NCBI RefSeq assembly: GCF_018860755.1
Contig: NZ_JAHKPW010000085.1
Span: forward strand, 11,573-75,572
DNA: 64,000 nt
Direction: 5' to 3'
Origin: Colwellia sp. D2M02
GTDB taxonomy: Bacteria > Pseudomonadota > Gammaproteobacteria > Enterobacterales > Alteromonadaceae
Made by a program: the position numbers and the translations under genes. Under the pieces are notes generated by a model that was not told where the DNA came from, made no database searches, and worked only from the letters and a program-made list of their open reading frames with translations. Positions 48,408 to 59,015 of this stretch are shown in pieces. Every line of letters starts with the position of its first letter. Position 1 is the first letter of the stretch.

Positions 48408-49610
48408 ATGAACTCTATTAAGTATGTTGCACAAAAAAAACTCGCACTATCTATTATGGCTACCGCCATATTAGCGACGCCAATAGCCTTTGCCACCGAA
48501 ACAAAACACGGCAATGGTATTACTCATGCTTTAAATGACAGTAAGATCGATGTAAATTTACGCGCACGCTATGAAGGGGTAGACCAAGATGGCTTTGATA
48601 AAAGTGCTGAAGCCCTTACGTTAAAAAGCCGTATAACCATTAGCACAGGGAGTTATCATAACTTCTCTTTAGGTTTAGAAGTTGATGATGTTCATGCTTT
48701 TATAGATGACTATAACAGCCAAAAAAATGGTAATACTCAATATCCGGTGGTTCTTGATCCTCAAGGCACTGATATTAACCAAGCCTATTTAAAGTATCTC
48801 AACCAAGGGGTTAGCGTTACTGTAGGAAGACAACGTATTCTTCATAATAACCAACGATTTGTAGGTGGTGTTAGTTGGAGGCAAAACGAACAGACCTATG
48901 ACGGAGTACGCGCTCAATATCAAACTGATAAGTTAGTTATTGATTATAGTTATATTCATAACATTAATGATATAGCAGCCAACGATGTGCAAGGTGACTT
49001 TCACTTAGCTAATGCTAAATATGAATTCAATAAAAATCAGGTTATCTCCGCTTTTGGCTACCTTTTAGATTACGATATTGCCTTAACAAACTCGAGCAAT
49101 ACCATTGGTGCCCTATACCAGGGAAATTTTAATGACTTATTTGTTAATGCAAGCCTTGCCAGCCAAAGTGAACATGGTAATAACCCTAATAATTATAACG
49201 CGCTCTATGTTAACGCAGAGGTTGGCTACAAACTCAATGCCATAGTATTACTCGCAGGTTATGAATTACTAGGCAGTGACAGTGGCGTTGCATTTAATAC
49301 ACCACTTGCCACAAAGCACAAATTTAATGGTTGGGCTGATAAGTTTCTAGGCACTCCTAATGAAGGCTTGCAAGATGTTTACCTGACCGTGAAAGGAAAG
49401 CTTTCAGAGATAAACTGGTCAGCTACTTATCATAAGTTTTCATCTGACCAAGATAATATAGATTTTGGTAATGAACTTGATTTGATAGCCAACTATAAGA
49501 TAAACAACAATTATAGTATGTTAGCAAAAATAGCCCATTACAATGATGGTGGTAGTAGTAAAATCACTGATACTAATAAGTTATGGTTACAGTTAACCGC
49601 CCAGTTTTAA
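48408..49610 (+). CDS. Outer-membrane porin, alginate-export-like beta barrel
   Basis: The product is a predicted outer-membrane beta-barrel channel. The start is set at the ATG giving MNSIKYVAQ (400 residues), which places a standard Sec signal at 1-29 (cut after FAT/FAFA region); an upstream ATG adds 13 residues without signal character. The mature part alternates polar and hydrophobic residues, with the motif VTVGRQRILHNNQRFVGGV and WRQNEQTYDGV typical of the alginate_export-type porin family, and it ends in Phe as barrel proteins do. Substrate is unknown. It is divergent from glnK-amtB and preceded by two palindromes. Confidence 0.8.
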   Translation: MNSIKYVAQKKLALSIMATAILATPIAFATETKHGNGITHALNDSKIDVNLRARYEGVDQDGFDKSAEALTLKSRITISTGSYHNFSLGLEVDDVHAFIDDYNSQKNGNTQYPVVLDPQGTDINQAYLKYLNQGVSVTVGRQRILHNNQRFVGGVSWRQNEQTYDGVRAQYQTDKLVIDYSYIHNINDIAANDVQGDFHLANAKYEFNKNQVISAFGYLLDYDIALTNSSNTIGALYQGNFNDLFVNASLASQSEHGNNPNNYNALYVNAEVGYKLNAIVLLAGYELLGSDSGVAFNTPLATKHKFNGWADKFLGTPNEGLQDVYLTVKGKLSEINWSATYHKFSSDQDNIDFGNELDLIANYKINNNYSMLAKIAHYNDGGSSKITDTNKLWLQLTAQF

Positions 49611-49650
49611 GACCAAACCTAAACTCTAAATGCAAAAGAAGTAGCTTTAC

Positions 49651-49702
49651 CAAAATACTAAGTTAATTATACTAAGTTGATTACACTCAGCTTAGTATTT
49701 TG
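49651..49702 (+). repeat. Long-loop hairpin after the porin gene with internal 14-bp repeat
   Basis: CAAAATACTAAG and CTTAGTATTTTG form a 12-bp perfect stem around a 28-nt loop. The left half also holds a 14-bp tandem repeat, TACTAAGTTAATTA and TACTAAGTTGATTA. No T-run follows the stem, so it is a weak terminator candidate. Confidence 0.5.
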
Positions 49703-49779
49703 CAGCGCTAACGATTGCCCCATTAAAGTAAAACCATTAGAATGGCCCCGAATTTTACTGGCCTTACTATGGTGACCTT

Positions 49780-50403
49780 TTGTTGTTAATGATCGACAAC
49801 TACGACTCATTTACCTTTAATTTAGTGCATTACTTTCAAGCATTAGGGCAAGAGGTTGTCGTTTATCGTAATGATGAAATTTCATTACAAGAAATCGAAA
49901 AAATGGCTCCTCACTTTATAGTGATTTCCCCTGGTCCTTGCGATCCCGATAGCGCAGGAATTTCACTAGCTGTTGTGAAACACTTTTCAGGTAAAATTCC
50001 ATTATTAGGGGTTTGTTTAGGCCATCAATGTATTGCTCAATATTTTGGCGCGATTGTCGAAAAAGCGCGTAAAGTAATGCATGGGAAAACTTCCTTAATT
50101 ACCCACAATAATCAAGGACTATTCTCAGGCTTGCCACAACCTTTAGAAGTCACTCGTTATCACTCACTCATTGTTAATAAAGCTTCCCTCCCCGAATGCC
50201 TTGAAATTTCGGCTTGGACTGTTAAAGATGAAAAGTTAGTCGTAACTGATACTCTCAATCAAGTAGAGGAAATTATGGCGCTACAGCACAAAAGCTTACC
50301 TATATGCAGCGTACAATTTCATCCTGAATCAGTATTAACAGAGCAAGGACAGAACTTACTCGCAAACTTTATTAAGAAATACCAAGATTATCCGATAGCT
50401 TAA
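49780..50403 (+). CDS. pabA: Aminodeoxychorismate synthase glutamine amidotransferase PabA
   Basis: PabA releases ammonia from glutamine for PabB in folate synthesis, and may serve anthranilate synthase too. The 207-residue class I amidotransferase starts [15 protein letters not shown], with the nucleophile Cys in [11 protein letters not shown] (about 77-87) and the His-Glu pair in [13 protein letters not shown]. The start is TTG at 49780, chosen by family N-terminus and a GGTGA element 5 nt upstream; an ATG three codons later is also possible. No trpE or pabB partner is adjacent. Its closeness to astC/argD matches the E. coli pabA-argD locus, which favours PabA over TrpG. Confidence 0.88.
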   Translation: MLLMIDNYDSFTFNLVHYFQALGQEVVVYRNDEISLQEIEKMAPHFIVISPGPCDPDSAGISLAVVKHFSGKIPLLGVCLGHQCIAQYFGAIVEKARKVMHGKTSLITHNNQGLFSGLPQPLEVTRYHSLIVNKASLPECLEISAWTVKDEKLVVTDTLNQVEEIMALQHKSLPICSVQFHPESVLTEQGQNLLANFIKKYQDYPIA

Positions 50404-50481
50404 CTATCATTAAATTGGAGTTCATCGACAAACTCCAATACACTTACACAAAGCAATACTTAACAAAGCCTTTTGAACATT

Positions 50482-51627
50482 ATGCAAATTTTTGATAATC
50501 ATCCCACTATTAGCACTATTTATCAACGTGCAGTAGCCTTGTCTATTAGTAAAGAATTTGCAGAGCAATTGAGCGGAAAAATAGTCGTAGTAGACCACCA
50601 AGGCAGCGAGCAAGAGAACCGTCGCCGAGAACTCTTATCGGTTGAGGTAGCCACTCAGCAAGAGAAAATTATTGCTGCTCATGGCGAAGAGCACTTTAAA
50701 AAACAAGTAATGAACACCTTTGCAGCGCAAGTAAAAAGTAAGCTTAATAATGACTTTAATAGTAAAGAGTATTTGTACCAAGAAGTACTCGGTATTGAAG
50801 ATACCGCACCGCGGATACTTGACACCCTATCAACCCGTGCGGCTTCGGTTAACCAAATTAAGCCACTAGCAACACTTCTGCCTTGGCTTTGTACTGATTT
50901 AATTAACTTGGTTAACAAACCACAGTACCGTAAAAGAGCTGACGTACAAGTAAATGACGCTAAACTCGCCTTAAGTTACATTGGCTTGGATAACTTAAAA
51001 CAAGTAATGCCAACCTTTATTTTAAAGCATTGGCTACCCGCAAGTACTGCACCTTTTTCATTAATGAAACGAAAGTTATGGAACGATAGCTTATCTATCG
51101 CCTTGGCTGCGGGTGTTTTAGCAAAAGAGCAAGAGCTTGATTGGTTCACCGCTTTTACAACGGGCATGTTATCTAACATTGGACAGCTTGCTGTTACACA
51201 GTGCTTTTTCACTACCGTTAATACTAAACACAAAAAAGAAGTGCGTGAGGCTTTTCAAGCAAAAGACAAGCGTTTACACAATATATTGCTCAATCTAGAT
51301 ATTTCAGAACCACTATTACTTGAACAGCTTTTATTACGCAGTAGTAAGCTATCTGCCGACTTAGTCGAGCAAATGAACTTTGAACGCTTGGCTATAACTG
51401 AGCCAATGTTTGATTTAGCTTATGCTGATCACATCACTAAAATGTGCCCTATAGCGCAGGTTGTCGCAAAAGCGAAAGCCTATGTTGCCTTTCGGGCACT
51501 CGCTAAAGATAACTTGATTAATAGTGATGAAAGCAAAGCACTACTGAGTAATACTAAATTAACGTCAGCAGAAATCTCATTATTGAAAAAAAGTGACATT
51601 GATCATATTAAGTTAATTTTTAGCTAA
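50482..51627 (+). CDS. HDOD-domain protein
   Basis: HDOD domains are HD-like helical folds that lack phosphodiesterase activity and occur in signalling proteins. The 381-residue protein (ATG at 50482; a TTG three codons upstream is open) has a variable N-terminal part (about 1-110) and an HDOD region (about 115-320). In place of the metal-binding HD pair it has MLSNIGQLAV, so catalysis is not expected. It is between pabA and astC with 78 bp before it and 405 bp after. Function is unknown; a regulatory role is inferred only from the family. Confidence 0.75.
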   Translation: MQIFDNHPTISTIYQRAVALSISKEFAEQLSGKIVVVDHQGSEQENRRRELLSVEVATQQEKIIAAHGEEHFKKQVMNTFAAQVKSKLNNDFNSKEYLYQEVLGIEDTAPRILDTLSTRAASVNQIKPLATLLPWLCTDLINLVNKPQYRKRADVQVNDAKLALSYIGLDNLKQVMPTFILKHWLPASTAPFSLMKRKLWNDSLSIALAAGVLAKEQELDWFTAFTTGMLSNIGQLAVTQCFFTTVNTKHKKEVREAFQAKDKRLHNILLNLDISEPLLLEQLLLRSSKLSADLVEQMNFERLAITEPMFDLAYADHITKMCPIAQVVAKAKAYVAFRALAKDNLINSDESKALLSNTKLTSAEISLLKKSDIDHIKLIFS

Positions 51628-51776
51628 GTTAGCAGCAATTTATCGCCTTTTAGACCCAAAAAAGGCCATAAAGAATAATTTTTTTCTGCGTAATTATGAT
51701 ATTTGCTCATTTGTGCATTTTTTATTAACAAGTAGCGAGCGCTATACCAGCCATTGCTAATTTGCTCAAAAAACCT

Positions 51777-51815
51777 CCTCAATAAATATTCATCTTTGTT
51801 GAATAAAATCAACCG
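51777..51815 (+). promoter_or_regulatory. Pair of ARG boxes (ArgR sites) upstream of astC
   Basis: Two 18-bp ARG-box-like sites are separated by exactly 3 bp, the standard ArgR arrangement. The first (51777-51794) matches TGAAT-N4-ATTCA at nine of ten positions; the second (51798-51815) has a perfect left half TGAAT but a poor right half. They lie about 220 bp before astC, in the 405-bp gap 51628-52032, where no gene is seen. A hairpin GCCTTTT/AAAAGGC (51645-51666) may end the HDOD transcript. Confidence 0.5.
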
Positions 51816-52023
51816 AAGCTTTATTTTACCTAGCCTGCAGCCACGCAGAGCAAGACAAATAGCAGCTAACCTGTCATACTATCACTCTATTTTTTGGATA
51901 ACAGCCGACGTATTTTTCAGCAAAAAAGTCCTGCTAACATTATTTAATTGGACAATATCTCTACTTAAAAAAGTAAGCTACTATGGCTATAGTTATTTAA
52001 AACATTACCACTTATATAAATGA

Positions 52024-53247
<1,224 letters not shown>

Positions 53248-53277
53248 AGCCTACTAAACAATCATACGCCGCAAGTT

Positions 53278-53313
53278 ATCTGTCGATACTACTTCCTGTA
53301 ATTATCGACAGAT
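53278..53313 (+). repeat. Intercistronic hairpin between astC and astA
   Basis: An 11-bp perfect stem ATCTGTCGATA / TATCGACAGAT encloses a 14-nt loop, 31 nt after the astC stop. No T-run follows. It can protect or mark the astC segment of the message. Confidence 0.65.
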
Positions 53314-53339
53314 ATAATATCAATTCATCGAGAGCATTT

Positions 53340-54356
53340 ATGATCATTGTACGTCCTATTACACAAAGCGATCTGAGCGATTTACATCGTATAGCCGTAG
53401 AATCTGGCCATGGATTTACTTCACTTCCTGTGAATGAGCAGTTGTTAAACCAGCGTATTACCCATGCCGAAAAATCATTTAATAAAGCCGTTACCCAGCC
53501 TGGTGATGAAGGTTATTTATTTGTGATGGAAGATACCGAAACCGGTAAAGTCGTAGGTACCAGTGGCATTGAAGCCGCGGTAGGTTTAGATGATGCCTTT
53601 TATCATTATCATTTAGGCAAAGTAGTTCATAGCTCACGCGAGTTAAATATTTACAACACTGTTGAAACATTATCATTATGTAATGATTACACTGGCGCGA
53701 GTGAAATTTGTACTTTATTTTTAAGTGATACACACCGTAAAAATAATAATGGTCGCTTTTTATCTCGCTTCCGCTTTTTATTTATTGCTGAGCATGCCGA
53801 AAGGTTTTCTGAAACAATTATCGCCGAAATGCGTGGCATTTCAGACGAACATGGTCGCTCTCCTTTTTGGGACTGGTTAGAGAAGTACTTCTTTTCTATG
53901 GACTTTCCGACGGCTGACTACTTAACAGGTATTGGTAAAAAAGTATTTATTGCGGAGTTAATGCCTAAATACCCTATTTATGTCAATTTATTGAGTAAAG
54001 AAGCGCAAGCGGTTATTAACCAAGTACACCCTAAAACATTACCTGCGATTCGCTTATTAGAAGCCGAAGGTTTCTCACGCCGAGGTTATGTCGATATTTT
54101 TGATGGCGGACCAACAGTTGAGGCAAATGTAAATAGCATACGTGCCATTAACCAAAGCCAACGCTGTCAGGTAATTATTGGCGATGTACAATCTACTGAT
54201 AATTATATTATTTGTAATACGCAAGTTGCTAATTTTAGAGCAACACAAGCGCCACTTTCTTATAGAGAAACTGCGCAACAAGTCGTAATCAGCCAAGCAG
54301 TGGCTGATGCATTATTAGTAAAAGAAGGCGATTGGGTTCGCTTACTCGCTAATTAA
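53340..54356 (+). CDS. astA: Arginine N-succinyltransferase
   Basis: AstA transfers succinyl from succinyl-CoA to the alpha-amino group of arginine, the first step of the AST pathway. The 338-residue protein has the family N-terminus (MIIVRPITQSDLSDLH), the GTSGIEAAVG and YHYHLGKVVHSSREL segments, CTLFLSDTHRKN and FWDWLEKYFFSMDF. A GAGAG element precedes the ATG. It lies 92 bp after astC with a hairpin between. Length is normal for the family. Confidence 0.96.
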   Translation: MIIVRPITQSDLSDLHRIAVESGHGFTSLPVNEQLLNQRITHAEKSFNKAVTQPGDEGYLFVMEDTETGKVVGTSGIEAAVGLDDAFYHYHLGKVVHSSRELNIYNTVETLSLCNDYTGASEICTLFLSDTHRKNNNGRFLSRFRFLFIAEHAERFSETIIAEMRGISDEHGRSPFWDWLEKYFFSMDFPTADYLTGIGKKVFIAELMPKYPIYVNLLSKEAQAVINQVHPKTLPAIRLLEAEGFSRRGYVDIFDGGPTVEANVNSIRAINQSQRCQVIIGDVQSTDNYIICNTQVANFRATQAPLSYRETAQQVVISQAVADALLVKEGDWVRLLAN

Positions 54357-54381
54357 GTACACCAAAATAACTAACACACAA

Positions 54382-54415
54382 CAGTAGTTTTCATCTTAGT
54401 AAATAAAAACTACTG
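54382..54415 (+). repeat. Intercistronic hairpin between astA and astD
   Basis: A 10-bp perfect stem CAGTAGTTTT / AAAACTACTG encloses a 14-nt loop. The flanking sequence has no T-run. Stem length and loop size match the hairpin between astC and astA, but the sequence is unrelated. Confidence 0.65.
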
Positions 54416-54479
54416 CCATTACATTGTATTTGGTATTCACCTAATGTAATGCACTTAATATCAATGAGAAGGAATAATT

Positions 54480-55955
54480 ATGTCTCAGCACAACGTTCAA
54501 TTTATTAACGGCCAATGGCAAGCGGGCTTAGGCCATGAAGTAAGTTCATTAAACCCAGCACGTAATGAAGTTATTTGGCAAGGTAAAACAGCCTCTGTCG
54601 AGCAAGTCAATGAAGCGGTATTAAGTGCCCGTAATGCGTTTGAAACTTGGTCAAATATCAAGCTTGATGAACGTATTGCTATTGTTGAAAAATTTGCAGT
54701 ATTACTAGGCGAAAACAAAGACGTCTTAGCAACCACCATAGCCCTTGAAACAGGAAAGCCTAAATGGGAAACCTTAGGCGAAGTTGGCGCTATGGTAGGA
54801 AAAATTGCAATTTCATTAAAAGCTTACAATGAACGTACCGGGACTGTTGAAAACCCAATGCCTGGCGCTAAAGCATTTATTCGTCATAAACCTCATGGTG
54901 TTGTTGCTATTTTTGGTCCTTATAACTTCCCAGGTCACTTACCTAATGGTCATATAGTGCCAGCACTTATTGCTGGTAATACCATCGTATTTAAACCAAG
55001 CGAATTAACGCCACGTGTTGCTGAAGAAGTACTAAAAATATGGGAGCAAGCAGGCTTACCTGCAGGCGTTATCAATTTAGTACAAGGTGAAGTCGAAACA
55101 GGTAAAGCCTTAGCAAGTAATAAATTTATCGATGGTTTATTCTTTACCGGTAGCTCTACTACGGGTCATTTATTACATGAACAGTTTGGTGGTCAACCGG
55201 GTAAAATTTTAGCCTTAGAAATGGGCGGCAATAACCCATTAGTTGTTAAAGACGTTGCTGATATTAACGCTGTGGTTCATGATATTGTACAGTCAGCTTT
55301 TGTAACAACAGGCCAACGTTGTACTTGTGCTCGCCGTTTGTTTATTGAAAACAATGAACAAGGTGACGCAATTCTTGCTAAATTAATATCAGTCACTAAA
55401 GACCTAACAATTGGTCACTATAATGATGAAAATCAGCCATTTATGGGTTCAATGATTTCAGAAAAAGCGGCTTTAGGTTTAGTTGATGCTCAACAAAAAC
55501 TAATTGAGCTAGGCGCTACATCATTAGTTGAATTAAAGCACTTAGAAGCCGGTACTGGTTTTATCTCAGCAGGTATTATTGATGTTACCGCAATTGCCGC
55601 AGATGTTCCTGATGAAGAATACTTTGGCCCTTTACTAAAAGTTTATCGTTATAGTGACTTTGATAAAGCCATTGATGAAGCTAACAATACTGGCTTTGGC
55701 TTATCTGCGGGTTTACTCAGTGATAGTGAAGCAGACTACCAGCACTTCTTCCGCCGAATTCGTGCGGGTATTGTGAACTGGAACAAACCTATTACTGGCG
55801 CAAGCAGTGCCGCACCTTTTGGTGGTATTGGCGCGAGTGGTAACCACCGAGCAAGTGCATTTTATGCAGCTGACTATTGTGCATATCCAATTGCCTCAGT
55901 AGAAGCAGATAAAGTCTCTTTACCTGAAAGCTTAACACCTGGTTTACATATTTAA
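54480..55955 (+). CDS. astD: N-succinylglutamate 5-semialdehyde dehydrogenase
   Basis: AstD oxidises N-succinylglutamate semialdehyde to N-succinylglutamate with NAD, the fourth step of the AST pathway. The 491-residue aldehyde dehydrogenase has [18 protein letters not shown], the NAD-fold FFTGSSTTG, the catalytic Glu in ALEMGGNNP and catalytic Cys in [15 protein letters not shown] precedes the ATG. Its stop overlaps the astE start as TAATG, so the two are coupled. Confidence 0.96.
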   Translation: MSQHNVQFINGQWQAGLGHEVSSLNPARNEVIWQGKTASVEQVNEAVLSARNAFETWSNIKLDERIAIVEKFAVLLGENKDVLATTIALETGKPKWETLGEVGAMVGKIAISLKAYNERTGTVENPMPGAKAFIRHKPHGVVAIFGPYNFPGHLPNGHIVPALIAGNTIVFKPSELTPRVAEEVLKIWEQAGLPAGVINLVQGEVETGKALASNKFIDGLFFTGSSTTGHLLHEQFGGQPGKILALEMGGNNPLVVKDVADINAVVHDIVQSAFVTTGQRCTCARRLFIENNEQGDAILAKLISVTKDLTIGHYNDENQPFMGSMISEKAALGLVDAQQKLIELGATSLVELKHLEAGTGFISAGIIDVTAIAADVPDEEYFGPLLKVYRYSDFDKAIDEANNTGFGLSAGLLSDSEADYQHFFRRIRAGIVNWNKPITGASSAAPFGGIGASGNHRASAFYAADYCAYPIASVEADKVSLPESLTPGLHI

Positions 55956-57109
55956 TGGTTGCGCACACTATCAGCCAACAATTCACTGCTAACAGCAGTG
56001 AATTGTTCAAAAATGCCTTTCGCTTATTTATAAAAAATGGTGATTTTCTTGGCTTAACGCGTCAATTCGAGCATAGCTTTGATCACAAGTTCAGTGATGA
56101 TCTTTCATCATTAACATTTAGAGTAACGGCGGCAACAGCGACCTTAATCGATACTGGTGTATTGCTTATTGAGCCTGATAGTTTATTGACTGCTGGTCAT
56201 GATAAAGCCACATTCAATAAAAACATTATTATTTCATCAGGTATTCATGGTAATGAAACCGCGCCAATTGAAATAGTACAACAAATAGTTAATGATATTA
56301 TTCAAGGTAAAACACAGGTTAAGCACCGTACCTTATTTATCATCGGTAATCCGGTATCGATGAATATCGCTAAACGCTTCCAAGGTGAAAACCTCAACCG
56401 ACTATTTTGTGGCAAACACCAAAGCATTACCCCTTGCTATGAAAAATATAGAGCCGAAAAGCTAGAGCAATACGTTACTGACTTCTTTACCGCTAAAAGC
56501 AGCATTACTGACGTAGAAGACAGTAGCACAGACAAGCAAGCAAAAAATTATCATTATGATTTGCACACTGCCATTCGTAGCTCTAAATACGAAAAGTTTG
56601 CAATTTACCCGTACCAAGATGATAAACCTTGGGATAAAGAGCAGCTAACATTTATGGCCGCTTGTGGTGTTAACACCATCTTATTTGGTCACGCACCTAG
56701 TGGTACCTTCTCATATTTTAGTAGTGCCAATTTTTCAGCGCATGCCTTTACTGTTGAGTTAGGTAAAGTAAAAGCATTTGGTGAGAATGATATGCAAAAT
56801 TTTACTGCTATGTACAGTAACCTAACACGCCTTGTTAGCGCACAGTCTATTTCATTAGACTTATTTGATAATAGTAATTTTACTTTATTTAATGTCCTTA
56901 ACGACATCACCAAACACAGCGACGACTTTAAGTTATTGATCGATAATGATGTGAAAAACTTTACCTCTTACCCTATAGGAACACAGCTTTCTTCAGATAA
57001 CGGTAACGACTATATCACCCGTGTTGACGGTGAAAGTATTGTATTTCCGAACGCTAATGTGGGGATTGGTCAGCGAGCTGCACTAATGGTTGCCCCTTGC
57101 AAGCTTTAA
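55955..57109 (+). CDS. astE: Succinylglutamate desuccinylase
   Basis: AstE releases succinate and glutamate from N-succinylglutamate, the last AST step. The 384-residue zinc hydrolase of the AstE/aspartoacylase family has zinc ligands His98 and Glu101 in SGIHGNE and His204 in YDLHTA, plus NLNRLF and the VELGKVKAFGEN segment with the catalytic Glu. It is longer than E. coli AstE (322), with extra residues at both ends and an acidic insert around 185-197. It is translationally coupled to astD. astB is not found between or near these genes. Confidence 0.93.
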   Translation: MVAHTISQQFTANSSELFKNAFRLFIKNGDFLGLTRQFEHSFDHKFSDDLSSLTFRVTAATATLIDTGVLLIEPDSLLTAGHDKATFNKNIIISSGIHGNETAPIEIVQQIVNDIIQGKTQVKHRTLFIIGNPVSMNIAKRFQGENLNRLFCGKHQSITPCYEKYRAEKLEQYVTDFFTAKSSITDVEDSSTDKQAKNYHYDLHTAIRSSKYEKFAIYPYQDDKPWDKEQLTFMAACGVNTILFGHAPSGTFSYFSSANFSAHAFTVELGKVKAFGENDMQNFTAMYSNLTRLVSAQSISLDLFDNSNFTLFNVLNDITKHSDDFKLLIDNDVKNFTSYPIGTQLSSDNGNDYITRVDGESIVFPNANVGIGQRAALMVAPCKL

Positions 57110-57134
57110 GTGACTGTTGTTAAATATGTTAAGC

Positions 57135-57191
57135 TATACTCAAAAAAAGTGAAAATATGAACTGAACTTACATTGAAGTAGCTTGAGTATA
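57135..57191 (+). repeat. Inverted repeat after astE
   Basis: TATACTCAA and TTGAGTATA (9 bp, 11-12 with one mismatch) are separated by 39 bp. No T-run follows. The region 57110-57337 otherwise holds only the presumed promoter of the next gene. Confidence 0.4.
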
Positions 57192-57337
57192 ACTAGCTGC
57201 TATACTGAAATGAGTCACCACTTACTCTTGTGAAAGATGGCTCACTTCAAAGCTTATTCATTCGAGTAACTTTCATGTAAATTGATATAGCCACTGTTTT
57301 TAATGAGATAAATAAACGATAGGATAGAGATTGTATT

Positions 57338-57694
57338 ATGGTTACAGATACCGACGGTTATGTGCAAATTATTAGCTACCTCACTGAGCATCTAAATTTA
57401 TTTGAAAACTCGACTAGCTCAGCATTAAGCACTGATACTGTAATGGCAGCCATTGAGGTTGAATTGGGCGAGCAAATTATTGCGGTATGTAGTCAAAACG
57501 ATAGCTTAACTTACAACCAACGTAATGCAATAATTCGTGAAGTAGACGCAATTCTTTACGACTTAGAAGAAATTTTATCAGGCGTAGTCAACAACAAAGT
57601 AAACAGCGCTCAAAAAGAGTTTATTGCAGAGTTTGCTGGTTTAATAAAAAACTTATTTGATGGCGTTATTCACAGTCAAAAACTAGCGCAATAG
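57338..57694 (+). CDS. Small conserved protein, DUF3802-like
   Basis: The 118-residue acidic product is predicted all-helical, with a charged centre (NAIIREVDAILYDLEEIL) and no Cys, signal peptide or membrane segment. I believe it belongs to DUF3802, a family of Alteromonadales and relatives with no known function; this rests on memory of the family N-terminus (MVTDTDGY) and is not checked. A weak AGGA lies about 16 nt upstream. It stands alone between astE and the yhfA-type gene, and codon use is like its neighbours. Confidence 0.6.
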   Translation: MVTDTDGYVQIISYLTEHLNLFENSTSSALSTDTVMAAIEVELGEQIIAVCSQNDSLTYNQRNAIIREVDAILYDLEEILSGVVNNKVNSAQKEFIAEFAGLIKNLFDGVIHSQKLAQ

Positions 57695-57842
57695 TCGCCC
57701 TACTCCCCAAAAATTACAACCTAGCCAAACAGCCTAGCCCTTCTAAAAATTTTTGCGCAGATAACTATTACACCATTAAACTGGTGTAATAAGCGCATCT
57801 TAGTTAAAATCCTTGCTTCTATATATTTCTGTTGAGAGCATT

Positions 57843-58247
57843 ATGAAAGCACAAGTAAAATGGTTAGGCGAAGAACTTTTTTTAGGTACCTCTGAAAGTG
57901 GTCACACACTTGTCCTTGATGCCAATGGTGGCACATTAGCTCCAAGCCCTATGGAAAGTGTATTAATTTCTTTAGGTGGCTGTTCATCGGTAGATGTGGT
58001 CAGCATTTTACATAAAGCCAAACAAAATATTCAAGGCTGCACAGTTGAATTAAATGGTAATCGCGTTGATAGCACACCTAAATTATTCGATACAATTCAT
58101 TTGCACTTTGTTATTCGTGGCACCGATGTTAACCCTAAACATGTAGAGCGCGCGGTTAACTTATCAGCTGATAAGTATTGCTCTGTAGCTTTAATGCTAA
58201 ATGCAAAAGTAAGCATCACTCATGATTTTGAAATTATTGCGTGTTAA
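57843..58247 (+). CDS. yhfA: OsmC-family protein, YhfA type
   Basis: This protein belongs to the OsmC/Ohr fold. The start is set at the ATG giving MKAQVKWLGEE (134 residues), matching E. coli YhfA in length and start; an upstream TTG adds ten residues. Visible are APSPMESVLISLGGCSSVDVV with the conserved Cys, and SADKYCSVALML with the second Cys, the pair used for peroxide reduction in this fold. YhfA itself has no settled function. speD begins directly after its stop codon, so the two are co-transcribed. Confidence 0.88.
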   Translation: MKAQVKWLGEELFLGTSESGHTLVLDANGGTLAPSPMESVLISLGGCSSVDVVSILHKAKQNIQGCTVELNGNRVDSTPKLFDTIHLHFVIRGTDVNPKHVERAVNLSADKYCSVALMLNAKVSITHDFEIIAC

Positions 58248-59015
58248 ATGTCGACCACGAATAAAATATCACTTTATGGCTTTAATAACTTAACAAAAAG
58301 TTTAAGTTTTTCTTTCTATAAAGTGCATTACCTAGATAACGATAAAGTCAGTAAGCAATATGACCAGTTTATTAATGAGAATTACAACGCGCATAAGCTA
58401 AGCGAATTATTAACTCATATTTGTCATGCTATTGGCGGTAATGTTTTAAACATTGCCTCGCAAGACTATCAACCTCATGGTGCCAGTGTTACGTTGATGA
58501 TGTCGGAAGAAGCGCAACCAGAATCTTTGGTTGCTCATTTAGATAAAAGCCACTTGTGCATCCATACCTACCCAGACGATAACCCCCAAAATAAACTCGC
58601 TATATTTAGAGCTGACATTGAACTTTCAACCTGCGGTGTTATTTCGCCGTTAAAAGTTATTAACACTCTAATAAACCATTTCAACGCTGACGTTATAGAC
58701 ATTGATTACCGGATTCGAGGCATGACTCGTGATAGTCATGGCAACAAATTATTTATTGATGACAGCGTAGTAACAATTAGTGATAGCTTTAACGCTATGG
58801 TTAAAAGCAATTACCAGTTTCAAGATAATAACTTAAGTCAATACAACTTGTTTCATACTAAACTAGCCCGTCAGCAAAGTTCGTTAGTTGATATTATTTT
58901 TGCGGCTGAGGACATTAATTTGTCACCGACACAGCTGAGCTTATTACAACAACAAGTAAACCATGAAATAAACTCACTTTTCATCCAAAAAGCTAATGAG
59001 GCGACAGATAAATAG
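58248..59015 (+). CDS. speD: S-adenosylmethionine decarboxylase proenzyme
   Basis: SpeD makes the aminopropyl donor for spermidine synthesis. It self-cleaves to alpha and beta chains, and the new N-terminal Ser becomes the pyruvoyl cofactor. The 255-residue protein is of the E. coli type; cleavage is predicted before Ser101 in LDKSHLCIHTYP, and the downstream STCGVISPLK segment holds the proton-donor Cys. It starts at the base after the yhfA stop. speE is not in the window, so spermidine synthase must be elsewhere, or the product is used differently. Confidence 0.95.
   Translation: MSTTNKISLYGFNNLTKSLSFSFYKVHYLDNDKVSKQYDQFINENYNAHKLSELLTHICHAIGGNVLNIASQDYQPHGASVTLMMSEEAQPESLVAHLDKSHLCIHTYPDDNPQNKLAIFRADIELSTCGVISPLKVINTLINHFNADVIDIDYRIRGMTRDSHGNKLFIDDSVVTISDSFNAMVKSNYQFQDNNLSQYNLFHTKLARQQSSLVDIIFAAEDINLSPTQLSLLQQQVNHEINSLFIQKANEATDK

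Noticed and set aside
51624-52023. Two overlapping ORFs of 62 and 89 codons on opposite strands before astC
   Set aside because: No ribosome-binding site or family, and they cover the ARG-box region; they look like chance ORFs in a regulatory gap.
57228-57248. TGTGA...TCACT as a CRP site before the DUF3802-like gene
   Set aside because: The half-sites are 8 bp apart instead of 6, and one base is off.
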